Shown piece by piece: positions 36,244-46,431 of a DNA stretch of 64,000 nt. The notes under the pieces were generated by a model. That model did not search any database. It had not been told where the DNA came from and saw nothing but the letters and a program-made list of their open reading frames with translations. The stretch's first letter is position 1, and each line of letters opens with the position of its first letter. This DNA is from Stenogyne calaminthoides (taxonomy: Eukaryota > Streptophyta > Magnoliopsida > Lamiales > Lamiaceae), in the NCBI GenBank assembly GCA_037126765.1, contig JBBCBC010000017.1, positions 24,357,916 to 24,421,915 of the forward strand. Reading direction: 5' to 3'. Both the position numbers and the translations under genes were made by a program.

Positions 36244-36470
36244 ACTTTCCCAAATCTGTTAACTTTTAATCCCGGGGTTACAGAGGCATGGTTATTATTC
36301 GGTTTAAAATCCGATGTGAAATTTGTATCTGAGGTCCTGCCATTTTTGTGGGGGTTTATATACTTCGTATGTAACTAACTAGTAGAGATTTAACTTGAAT
36401 TTTAATGGTTGCCCTTTTACAGGAGACTATCTAGTGAATTGCATGGGTGCAAGAATGAGATATGTGTCAT

Positions 36471-36668
36471 TTCTTGTTATACCAGGTGCACCGTGTTCTC
36501 TATAGTGTATTTTAAAAACTTGCAATTTGTTGAACTGAAACTTGTAACTTATTACACGAAAATGTGCAATCTGAATTCATAAAACATAGTTGCACATTTT
36601 AGTGTAATAAGTTGCAAGTTTCTAATATATACTATGAAGTGCACAGTGCGTCTGGTGCATACAAGACC
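36471..36668. mobile_element. Palindromic MITE, GTGCAC family, copy 1
   Basis: About 198 bp, nearly a full inverted repeat with a centre around TTGCACATTTTAGTGTAATA. The ends resemble TCTTGTATGCACCAG. The 16-bp sequence AAGAATGAGATATGTG occurs on both sides (36451-36466, 36674-36689), an unusually long flanking repeat. Confidence 0.7.
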
Positions 36669-37052
36669 TAACCAAGAATGAGATATGTGAGTGCCATTTC
36701 TTGTAGATAATACGACATACAGAGATGGGGGCTTACAATCTTGATGAAATGTATACTGTCAGTGCCATGTATTCGTGTTATCTACAAGATCATTAAAAAT
36801 TGCTAAAATATTGTCCTTCATGTTAGGAAATAGTATTGAGGAAATGTATGCCCCAGTTGCTGAGTTTTAGCATGTGGGCACACTAATGTTTCACGTGGCT
36901 TGGATCCATAATTCATTGGATGCCGATTCAACGACAGTGTCGCGATTATATATTTATAATTTATGTAAAACACGTTTTTAGATGAAGTCAACAACATTCG
37001 AGGGTGGGAATTGAGGTGGGATCCCCAACATGTATAATACAAAATACTACTA
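36669..37052. other. Spacer with short hairpin
   Basis: CTTGTAGATAATACGA (about 36699) and the complement of its partner near 36775 can pair, suggesting one more small inverted-repeat element. Nothing else is recognised. Confidence 0.4.
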
Positions 37053-37291
37053 CTTCAATCCGCCCTGATTTAGATTGTATATTTATTATTTGGCTTGTGT
37101 TTTATCGATTGAATTGCTTATTAATATTTAAAATGATAAAGAGATTTTTAAAGTGGGGTATGATAGTTCAACTCTTCATTTATCCTACACCTCCTTAAAA
37201 GTTACTTTATTATTTCATATATTAATAAATAATCATTTGTTAAAACACGAGTCAAAAGGAAAATAGTCAATTAAAAATAGGATAGAGGGGG
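37053..37291. mobile_element. Stowaway-like MITE, copy 1
   Basis: 239 bp between TA dinucleotides (37051-37052, 37292-37293). The ends are degraded (CTTCAATCCGCCC against the complement of CCCCCTCTATCC), but the inner arms TTATTAATATTTAAAATGAT pair over the whole length, giving a long hairpin. Confidence 0.75.
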
Positions 37292-37540
37292 TAGGAAAAA
37301 TATATCATGTCATAAGGCATGTACTTGGATGTGAGGATGGTAATTACGAAGAAACAAGTGTCATATGGCCCAATCCCCCTTGCATGCCACCTTTCGAAGC
37401 ATCTTCTCGTGGAATTAGGTGGTGCACTAAATAACGAGGTAAAATGTATAAGATGGTTTTACGGTGAGACGGAGCATAATTTGGGTATAACACTTTAACA
37501 TTTTAGAAAGGGAGAGTGTTGATTTGTGTTAGATTGTATT

Positions 37541-37733
37541 CTGTCTCATACGAATTTTTGTCCTCTATAATATATTTTAGAAAATATAATTTGTTGCATT
37601 GAAACATGCAATTTGTTTTACGAACACTAGTTGCACATTTTAGTGTAACAAGTTGTATGTTTTATGTGCAATAAATTGTATGTTTAAAATACACTATAGA
37701 ATACACCGTGCATCCGTGCATGGGATACACATC
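37541..37733. mobile_element. Palindromic MITE, GTGCAC family, copy 2
   Basis: Shares the centre TTGCACATTTTAGTGTAACA and the TATATTTTA / TAAAATACACTATAG arms with copy 1. The ends are degraded and borders approximate. Confidence 0.6.
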
Positions 37734-37970
37734 CTTCGAATAAAACTGAATAAACAAAACAAATCGAATTAACTCATTTACTTGGTTTGGTTTGATTTCG
37801 GTTTTTACAACATCAAAAGTGGAAAATATCGAATCCATTGAAATTTATGTGCAAGGAAAAAAAATTCTGGATTTAATTACATTTTTAAAGTGTTACTCGA
37901 ATGTAGCGTTAAATAATAATGTTAATTAAATATAACATTACTCGAATTTTTTACTTTTCACACCATCTGT

Positions 37971-38528
37971 TCGGGGTGAACATTTGATTAGTCGATTGTC
38001 GAATCATAATAGCAAAATCGAAATATTTATCAATAATAAATCGAAACCAAACCATTCAACTCCATAACCGATCTTAAACAAATTGAATTTTTCGGTTCAT
38101 TTTCGATAAAAAATAGAAATATTTTTTAAATTATTTGACATTTTAAATTAAACATTTATAAAAACACATGTCCATTTTTTACCGAAGAAATTCGAAAATT
38201 AAATAACACAAAACAAGGTCCAATAATAATACACTATCACACAAGTAAACATACAATATATAGTGTGTGTATATAGTATATTATTTCAGTTAGAAAATGA
38301 AATTCAAACTAGACATAGGATTCTATATAGAATGTATTATTTCGGTTAAATTTTTCGGTAATTTTACCTTAAAATCTTAAACCGAAACCAAAAATTAATA
38401 TAAAATAAAAAATTAAAACTGAACAAAATACCAAATTAACCGAATCGAATTTATATTTCGATTCGGTTTAGTTAATTTTTTACCGAATAATCCTTAGTTA
38501 AATTTTTACCGAATAATCCTCACCTCTA
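37971..38528. mobile_element. Degraded hAT-type element
   Basis: Starts TCGGGGTGAACA, ends CCTCACCTCTA, a weak inverted pair similar to the TAGGGGTGAGCA end of 25629-26279. Flanks CCATCTGT (37963-37970) and CCATTTGT (38529-38536) differ in one base. Inside are AACCGAAA / TTTCGGTT motifs as in the other element. Confidence 0.65.
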
Positions 38529-38810
38529 CCATTTGTTCCAGATAAAGCGTCACTTACTTTTTTCCACATAATTTAATAAATATACTAATATAAAATGAGA
38601 TGCAATATAATTTATGTGATTGTAGATAGAGAATACAAATCATTTAATTAAAAATAATTACTCAATTAAAAAAGTAATTACAAAGCGAAAAAAATTAAGA
38701 GTTGGTCTCAAGTAAACAAGTGTCATGGTGAATTCATATTAAAATATGAATCCTATCCACACACACCTCGGTGGATCTGTGCCGTTTAAATTAAGGATGG
38801 CAGAATGGTC

Positions 38811-39005
38811 AAGTCTTGTATGCACACTGTGCAATTTAAGTGTATTTTTTAAGCGTGCAATTTATTTTCCCGAAACATTCAATTTATTTAGTGTAAAACT
38901 AGTTGAATGTTTCAGTGTAAACAAATTGAACTTTTCAAGAAAACAAGTTGCAAAGTTTCATAAACACACTTGAATTGTACGGTGCACCTAGTGCACAAAA
39001 GACCT
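38811..39005. mobile_element. Palindromic MITE, GTGCAC family, copy 3
   Basis: Ends AAGTCTTGTATGCAC and the complement of AGGTCTTTTGTGCAC; the inner parts are paired around TTTAGTGTAAAACTAGTTG. Same family as 36471, 37541 and 61748. Confidence 0.65.
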
Positions 39006-39074
39006 ACTCGTGCATAATTTATAATAATATTTTTTTGTAACTCACTGGTTGAGTGTATAAGCAAATTAAAATTG

Positions 39075-39985
39075 CACACAATTAAATTGTGACACGTGAA
39101 AATTACGTATTAATTTAATTTATTATTTATTGAGAATTTAAATAAAGTCAATTCTCAAAAATAAATTAATAAATAATTGATGGAATAATCGATCCATTAA
39201 ATTAATAAGGGCCAACTCGAGTTATATGGCCTAATAAATCATATTGGGCTTCTAAAGTCAGAAAAAATAAAGTTGGATATCTAAAGTCAGATAAATCAAG
39301 TTGGGTCTTTAAAATCCAATAAATAAAGATGAGCCTCTAAAGTCCTATAAATAAAATTGGGGTCTTGTTCAATAAATTAAGTCAGTCTAAACCCAAATTT
39401 TTAAAGCTCAACTCTTTTTAGAAACTTTCAAATCGATAGAGCCTGTTAAATCAAGCCCGTCAAGCCTAGGTCAAAACCCTTATTATATACACCTTTAATA
39501 GGGTCTATTCTCATTCATTTTTACACACAACAAATGACTCAAGATTCAAGATTTTAGAATTTTCTGTAGAGATTGAAGGTGTTCTTGAGAGTTGAAGGAG
39601 TTTCAAAGACGTTCTTCGTGCAAATCATCCATCGAAGATTCAAAGGCCTTCTTCGCAGATTCTCGAACATTCAAATACGTTATTCACTAAACTCGAAGGT
39701 GTTCATCTAGAAAGTCTCCAAGAATAAAGTTTAATCCAAAACAAGTTGTCTAGTCCTTAGATCAACATTATAAATCTTCAAATTCAACCTCAGACAAGAT
39801 CAAGATGATGATTTATCCAAAAAAAAGTCTTTCAAGTCAAAGTTAAAATTCGAAGAGAAAACCAGAAGAATAAATTAGAGATTGTAACCCATAATTTTCT
39901 ACATTTAAATTCGACGAAATTCTACTTGTAATATCATTTTGTGTTCTTATATTAAATTTACAAAATTTATCGTTAAAAAAAATAA
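39075..39985 (+). mobile_element. Possible LTR remnant of an unidentified retroelement
   Basis: The block has an LTR-like make-up: repeated AAAGTC(A/C) and GGGCC(A/T) phrases, a TATA-like TTATTATATACACC (about 39480), a leader with repeated AAGATTCAAGA / CGAAGGTGTTC, and GATTGTAACCCATAAT near the end. No target duplication or coding sequence is seen. Confidence 0.3.
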
Positions 39986-40119
39986 TTTTATGCTTAGTGA
40001 CCCTTTCTGCTGACTGACTGCTTATACCATTGATTTTATTTTTGCTTTATAATCTTTGAATTTTTGCTTTTATAATCATTTGAATTTATCTTGATAGAAT
40101 ACTAATAGTAGCGTATGAC

Positions 40120-40213
40120 GAAATAGAATAAGTCAAGCAGTTAGAGAACAACTATTTATGCCGTGAGGTCATGGGTTCGAGTCATCATTTGTCCGATTAA
40201 AAAAATAAAATTA
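40120..40213 (+). mobile_element. Short SINE relic with long target duplication
   Basis: The 94-bp block has a B box GGGTTCGAGTC (about 40170-40180), a weak A-box-like start and an A-rich tail. It is flanked by a 22-bp direct repeat (40098-40119 and 40214-40235) with two mismatches, the mark of target-primed insertion. Confidence 0.85.
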
Positions 40214-40235
40214 AAATACTAATCGTAGTGTATGA

Positions 40236-41024
40236 CTTATAATACAAAATAATATTAATCGTGATACTTTGAAGTATAACTTATATTACAAAATGATATT
40301 AATCGTAATATTGAAGGGTATGCCTTATATTGCAATGTATATTAATTGTGAAATTAAATGGTATTAATCGTGATAATTAAAGGGTATGACTTAAATTATT
40401 AAAGGATATTATTAATGATAACCGAATGATATGATTTAACCGAGGTTCTGCTTGGTTTGTTAAAAAGAATGAAAATAAGAATAGTAATGATAGTAGTAAG
40501 AGTGAAATAAATGTGCTCCTTAAAGTTTCATCATTTTGTTGATAATTAGAATTTACTATCATAACACTAAATTAGTTTGGCTTGCCAATGGAATCAATTT
40601 AATTGATTTTTAGAGAGTAATACTTCCCCTTGCTTTGGTAAGTTTTTTATTTCGTCAAAACGGATGTCCCAAGATATGTTTTCTGTTTTCTTAAATGAAA
40701 ATTCACATTTTCTCTCTATACCTTTTTTCTTAATATCTCTCTCCACCATTTCTCTTTCCTATCACATCTCAACAACTTACTACACATAATACTATATTTT
40801 TTAATTCACGTGCAAAAAACAAATGAAAAGTTTAACTAAAAATAAATGAAGTATTATATTAATAATTCATTGTGTAATAGAGGGTGAAAAGAAAAGAAAG
40901 ACATAACTCTAAAAAACTTAAGGAATGAGTGATTTCTTAATTTTTGGAATATGGGATTACTATAAGAGGTATAAAAGTTGTCAACCAAATACTTAATTTA
41001 TTCCCTTTCCATTTCTAATTATAA
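40236..41024. other. AT-rich spacer
   Basis: It begins with degenerate copies of GTATTAATCGTGATA-type sequence (40250-40400), a loose tandem repeat. Nothing else is recognised. Confidence 0.4.
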
Positions 41025-41383
41025 GGGTATACTATGTTTGTTTCGGGATTTAGATGTGCGGGAGAAACTATGACTTCGAAATTCTATGAATTTAAAAGTT
41101 TTGATGAATAATAAAAATATGTGTTTGTTTTTAGCTTTTGGTGGAGTTAAATTTTTTATTTATGTCAAATCAATATGTAATATTGATTGATGTTGTATTA
41201 TTATATTGTATTGAGAGTGAGAAAAATAGTGATGTGATAATATTGAATTTTGTGAAAAATAAGTGTGTATGTATATTTCATAGGAGTGAATTTTAAAGTC
41301 TGATTTTAAATCTCAAAGTATAATGAGATTTATTTTTCAAAGTTCTAAGTTCATACTAGTGAGTCCCAAAAAAAAATATACCC
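41025..41383. mobile_element. Tourist-like MITE
   Basis: 359 bp with ends GGGTATA and its complement, flanked by TAA (41022-41024, 41384-41386). The inner sequence (GTTTGTTTCGGGATTTAG, AAAGTATAATGAGATTT) matches the family seen in the ArgRS introns. Confidence 0.75.
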
Positions 41384-41514
41384 TAAAAGGTCTCAATCAT
41401 GATTTATATATAAAAGACCATCGCTTGTGAAAACGGAAAAGTACCCAAAAAATAAAGAATCAAGTCCTCCTCTCTTGACATTTTTTGTTTCTAATTTCCC
41501 AAGTGCCTTTTTTT

Positions 41515-43052
41515 ATTTCAAATCCTAATCTTTGTTTGTTTAGCATGATTTTGGTATAGAATTTTAAATTCTCTAAAATCCTACATATAGACTATATACA
41601 CTCATCTTACTTTATTAAACACAATTTTTAATACACCATCAATCATCTATTACACACTTTTTAATTATTATTAATTACAAAACTGATGCGAGCGATTTTA
41701 ATGCACATGCAAGAATCGAACCCGAGACCTGGATAAAAAATTTCCCAGGGCGACAACGGCCCGCAAATAATAACGAACTTCTCTTCAGGGTCACGAGCGC
41801 CCCTCAAGAGTGGTGAGTCATCGTGGGAGCTTCTGTGCTGCCCTCTTCAGAGACCTGGACTGGCGAACCGCCAAGGTTATTCTCACGCCTGCACCCTGGA
41901 CGGACCTTTAGGGTTGTTTCTACGTGGTTCCTAAATTAGACCTGAAAACACCCTGGGGGGTCCCTGGCGCGGGCACTCCGACGCTCAAGTCAGATAATCG
42001 CGGATAATTATATAATCAAATTAACATGAATAATAAATAAATAGGAGAAAACAGACCAAGTCTCTCTTGATCCTTGAAATACCATTATACGATCAAACCT
42101 CTCGTTATCCTCATGTTATTGTGCGTATGAAAGTGTATATAACTCTCTCTACATGAATTCGTGTGTTTGTTCACGTTCGGATGAACGTGAGTGTGTTTTG
42201 TGAATCTCCGTAAGTGTATTTCCATGTATTTCAGGCGGTGTTAGTCAATAGTCACGCCCCCTCATAAATATGGATGGATCCTCTATTTATAATCCCCAAA
42301 TATTATTATAGTGGGCTTAGTGGACTGAGCCCATGACCCCAACCCTCGAGGGCTTGGGAATATCTCAACTAACTTCCTTCCAGCCAAGCTTCCAAGAAAA
42401 TCTCAACTGTTCTCGACCTTGACCCTTGAGGATCATGAAAATATCTCAACCACTTCCTCTGCCTCTCGAGTTGACCCAGTCAACCCCCTAAAATCTCTCA
42501 ACAACCTCGGATCTCTTATAGAGCTAAGATAATATTCTTCCTAAAATCGGGGAAGACTTCAACAAAGTCTCCACGTGGCCTATCCTGATTGGCCAATCCA
42601 TCATAATCCGAAATGACATCAACTAAGACCCGGTCAACTCTCATCCTCTCTTCCGAGAAAATAGAACGGCTCAAGACCCTCCTGAGGCTGGCGCCCCAGG
42701 AGAGTCCACCGAGCCCAAAAGAGCCTGCTATAGAGCTACTCCAAATGTCATCATCTTATAAACTCAGTACACGTGTCATCATCTCAAGACACGTGATATT
42801 TATGCCGCATCAACAACTTAACACCCTCTCTCCCCTTTTTTTACTTTACATGATATCTCTTCTACTTTACACACAATTTCCAATACACAACCAATCATTT
42901 ATCACAAACATTTTAAAATCCTACTCTTTTAAATCTTACAAAGTCCATATTTCCAAACATATACAAAATTCAAATATACTTTTTACTACATAAAAATCCT
43001 TCAAATCCTCTTTACAGGATTTCAAATTCCCTCAAAACTATAAACAAACAAG
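41515..43052. mobile_element. Tourist-like MITE split by a solo LTR
   Basis: The outer parts, 41515-41683 and 42813-43052, read like the copy at 63533-63882 (TTTCAAATCC, GATTTTGGTATAG, then AATTTCCAATACA, TTTCAAATTC) and end in GGCC before TTA. The left border is uncertain. The 1129-bp LTR lies between them. Confidence 0.6.
41684..42812 (-). mobile_element. Solo LTR inside a Tourist-like MITE
   Basis: Starts TGATGCG and ends CGCATCA; flanks AAAAC (41679-41683) and ACAAC (42813-42817) match in 4 of 5 bases. A TATA on the minus strand (TTATAAATAGAGGATCC, about 42273-42289) suggests minus orientation. It is GC-richer than its surroundings and has no coding sequence. Confidence 0.7.
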
Positions 43053-43525
43053 GCCTTAGAGTCAAATCTTCTCGGTTAATTCAATATTATTTTTTCTCAT
43101 CATTTCTCAAATTTCCTAATATTGTACATGCAATCTATGCATATATAAAAATAGAATAGTTCCTACAAAAGCATGTTCCTGTTCGTCCGTCCCATTTCTG
43201 ACATTATTCTCTCTCTCTTTCCACATTTTTTAATTAATTAACTAAATTAATTTGATTAGAATGTGTTTTGAGTTAATTTTTTCAGTGCTCTTATTTAATT
43301 ATTTTATATAAAATTAAATAGATACATTCTAAATTTACAACACTAATTATGATAAATCATTAACTAGAAAAAAATCTAAATATAAAATTTTCTAATCAAC
43401 CTAATAACTTTAAAATAATGCATTTTTTTATTTTATTGATTTTGTAATTGTTGTTCTCATAAAACCGTATTATTTGATTAATATAATATATATTTTGCTA
43501 TCTATTTAAAAAAAGAAATAAAGAC
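43053..43525. other. AT-rich spacer
   Basis: I see nothing recognisable in this stretch. Confidence 0.4.
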
Positions 43526-45025
43526 AATCCACTACATATTTTGAGTGGAAAATACTCTAAGGTACAAAACAAAAATGTAGTGACAATCCACTACAAAATG
43601 TACCAATTTTACCCTTTTCCACATTTTAGGTGTAAATGTTATATTTTTATATAATTAGGGCATGTTATATTTTTATATAATTATTGTTAATAAATTACAC
43701 TTTCTCTCATAGATGATTTATCGATTTCATTTGCCTAATCAAAGAGAAGTGATTATCCCAAAACTCATTTCCCTTCCCTCATCTCCCGACGTCACCTACC
43801 TCATCTTCCCTCATCTCCCTCCGTCTTCTCTCATCTCCCTCCGTCAAAGATAAGTGATTTCATTTCCCTACCAATAACTTCGAAAATTTTCAGCAAATTT
43901 TCTCCAATTTAGCCAAAATCGACGATTATCCCAAAACTCAATCCAGTTTACCCAAACACACAAATTCGCCAACCGATTAAATTCGCCCAAACGCACAAAC
44001 ATATACGATATCTAGCAATTTTCAAAACACCCGTTTTTATCCAATTGCAAAACGCGGCTGACGGAAATCACGGTGTGGGGTGTTTGGTGATGCGTGGCGA
44101 AACGGTGGTGTTGGGCGGTGCTCCCTTGCAGCGCCACGGTGGTGTTTGTTGGCCATGGAAGGTAAGGTTTTTTTTTTTTTGTAGTATTTTTTTAGATCTG
44201 TATTTTATCCGAGTCCAAGTCGGGCGATTGTGTGTGAGGGATGCGTAGGCGGCGGCGCGGTGCGGGGGACGACGGTAGTGGGATGACAGTGATGGTGGTG
44301 ATGGAGACGGCGGATCTTTACAGATCCGCCGCGTGTGGTGGCTTATGGGGGCCGGTGGTGGGCGACGGTGGAGGGTGTTTGGTGGTTTGGGGATGATGGT
44401 GGAGGCGGATCGGTTGAGAGGGTGACGGAGGCACCGCGATGGCGAGGGGGGCGAAGTGAATTCTTCGATGCAGATGAAAATGGGGAAGAAGGTAATTATT
44501 TTGTTTTTATTTTTCTCTATGTTTTGTAGATCTGAGAAATTGAGAATTTGAGTGGTAAGTTAATTTGTCTGTAATTTTTTTTGCAGATTGATGTTGTAAT
44601 TTTCTGTAGAGTGGCAGTGGAGTGAATCAAATTGGTGTTTTGTAATTTTCTGCAGATTGTTGTTTTGTAATTTTTCTGTAGTATGCTGATTGATTTTTTG
44701 TAAATTTTTAGAGTGTAATTTTCTGTTTTATTTTTGCAGATTTTTAATTGTATTTTGTTATGGGGAAAGTACATTATTATTGCAAATTTTTTTTGTTTAA
44801 TTTGTAATTAGATGTTTATTTTTGCGGATTAGGGTTTTTGTTTAAATTAGGACCCAAAATACAATTTTTTTTTAAATGTACTCCAAAATTGGTCAGAAGT
44901 GCAGAAAATTGGGCAGAAGGGCAACTTAGACTTTTTGACCATTTTTTTGTACCTTAGAGTCACTTTTTTTTGTTATGTATCTTAGAGTACTTTTATTAGT
45001 GACTTTGTAGTGGAGTGTCTCTCTC
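43526..45025. mobile_element. TIR element with GC-rich, gene-like interior
   Basis: The ends pair over about 55 bases (GACAATCCACTAC and TACTCTAAGGTACAAAACA on the left, complements of GACACTCCACTAC and TACTCTAAGATACATAACA on the right). The interior 44045-44500 is GC-rich and G-skewed, with open frames (44045-44248, 44335-44529) and donor-like GGAAGGTAAGG (44157-44167) and GAAGGTAATT. It looks like a gene fragment carried by a transposon. No transposase or target duplication is identified. Confidence 0.55.
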
Positions 45026-45160
45026 CCTTAAAAAAAATATCTGGTTTTTAGGTGAATTTGGTTTAAGTAGATTTAAGGCAAATACCTTTCTTAGTTAAGC
45101 TTCACTTTTCATTTCTTTTTCAAATATTTAATTTACTTAATTATATATATATATATATAT

Positions 45161-45395
45161 ATTTCCATCCCATAAAAGCGTGCACACCTACTTTATTATT
45201 GAGTGTTTGTGAGCGAGTTGTTTATTAATATTTCAAATGATAAAATGATTTTTAAAGAGTGGTATTATAGATCTACCTCTCATCTATTGCATGCATCTTT
45301 AAAAATTATTTTATCATTTTAAATACTAATAAAAAACTCGCTCGCAAAAACACGTGAAAACAGTAAACGTGCACGTTTCTTTGGGAAGGAGGGAG
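45161..45395. mobile_element. Stowaway-like MITE, copy 2
   Basis: The right end is CTCCCTCCTTCCC on the minus strand, followed by TA; the left end runs into a (TA)n tract (45142-45160). Inner arms GTGAGCGAGTTGTTTATTAA and the complement pair fully. Very similar to 49803-50039. Confidence 0.8.
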
Positions 45396-45686
45396 TATAT
45401 ATTAATTTATTATATTATAAAATGACTTACTACAAACTAACAAATATTACATATATATATTTTTTAAATGTAATATATAATTAAAATTTCAAAGCACTAA
45501 CCATATTATATAAATTGACAATCTAATATTAATATACATAAATAAAAAAAAATTATGTTTAAGATTATAATATTAAAAGAGAATTTTGTGTGAGACTATT
45601 TTATACGTGAGACGAACTTTCACTTAATCATATTTTGGTCATACTTCTCAAATTAGATTGGAGCGCTATAAATTCATAATTTATCA

Positions 45687-45907
45687 CTCCCTCCAGTCCA
45701 CCAATCTTATGCACAGTTGACTTTACACGCGCTTTTGCGAGCTAGTTTTGTATTAGTAATTGTAATGATAAAATGACTTTTAAGGAGGAGTATGATAGAT
45801 AACCCCTTCTTAAAAGTTATTTTATCATTACAACTACTAATACAAAACTCGCTCGCAAAAGCGCGTGTAAAAGTCAACTGTACATAAGATTAGTGGACTG
45901 AAGAAAG
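45687..45907. mobile_element. Stowaway-like MITE, copy 3
   Basis: Arms of about 105 bp: CTCCCTCCAGTCCACCAATC and its near-complement at the right end, with TA at 45908-45909. The left flank is CA, one change from TA. The hairpin includes ACACGCGCTTTTGCGAGC. Confidence 0.85.
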
Positions 45908-46106
45908 TACATAATATAACAAATAAGATCGTCGAGCATCACCCGATGAAATACTAGTATTGCATAAAATGTCCCTCTACATATAAAGGCTCATCCAAAT
46001 ATCGCTTTTAAACAACGATTAATTAGTTAACACTTGAATATCGTCAAAATAAATGCACAAACTTAGCCTTGAGGAGGAGAGATCGTGAGCATGGGCAGTT
46101 ACGAAA

Positions 46107-46172
46107 GTGGGTCCCACCTGCGTCAAAACTGTGGCATTAAATGTGAACACAGGAGTATTACGTGGGGCCCAC
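46107..46172. promoter_or_regulatory. Two TCP-type palindromes upstream of beta-tubulin
   Basis: GTGGGTCCCAC (46107-46117) and GTGGGGCCCAC (46162-46172) both fit the GTGGGNCCCAC form bound by plant TCP factors, which drive growth genes. They are about 260-325 bases before the tubulin ATG and 55 bases apart. Binding is inferred. Confidence 0.6.
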
Positions 46173-46431
46173 TGCCAGCGGTTACATTGTCCGCATTCCC
46201 TGGTCTAAAGATTCCTCCAGTTCTCTTCAATTCAATACCAGCGCTTCTCCACTAAATTGTACGATCACGTTTTCAACTAACTGTAGAGAAAAATCACGGG
46301 AATCTTCAAATTTCTCCCTCCCTCCATTCTTCTCATTTCTGTAACCACCCACACTTAAAACACACACACCACGATCCTCGAAAACCCTCACAAATTCTCA
46401 CTGTGAGGAACTGAAAATCACGCCCGAAATC

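Noticed and set aside
36818..37042. Minus-strand 74-codon frame near the ArgRS 3' end
   Set aside because: No ATG context, domain or splice support.
40160..40185. tRNA gene
   Set aside because: Only a B box is present, no cloverleaf; the flanking duplication shows it is a SINE relic.
42613..42993. 126-codon open frame
   Set aside because: It runs across the border of a solo LTR and a MITE and has no known domain.
44045..44529. Independent host gene
   Set aside because: It lies between the inverted ends of a transposon and has no complete exon structure.
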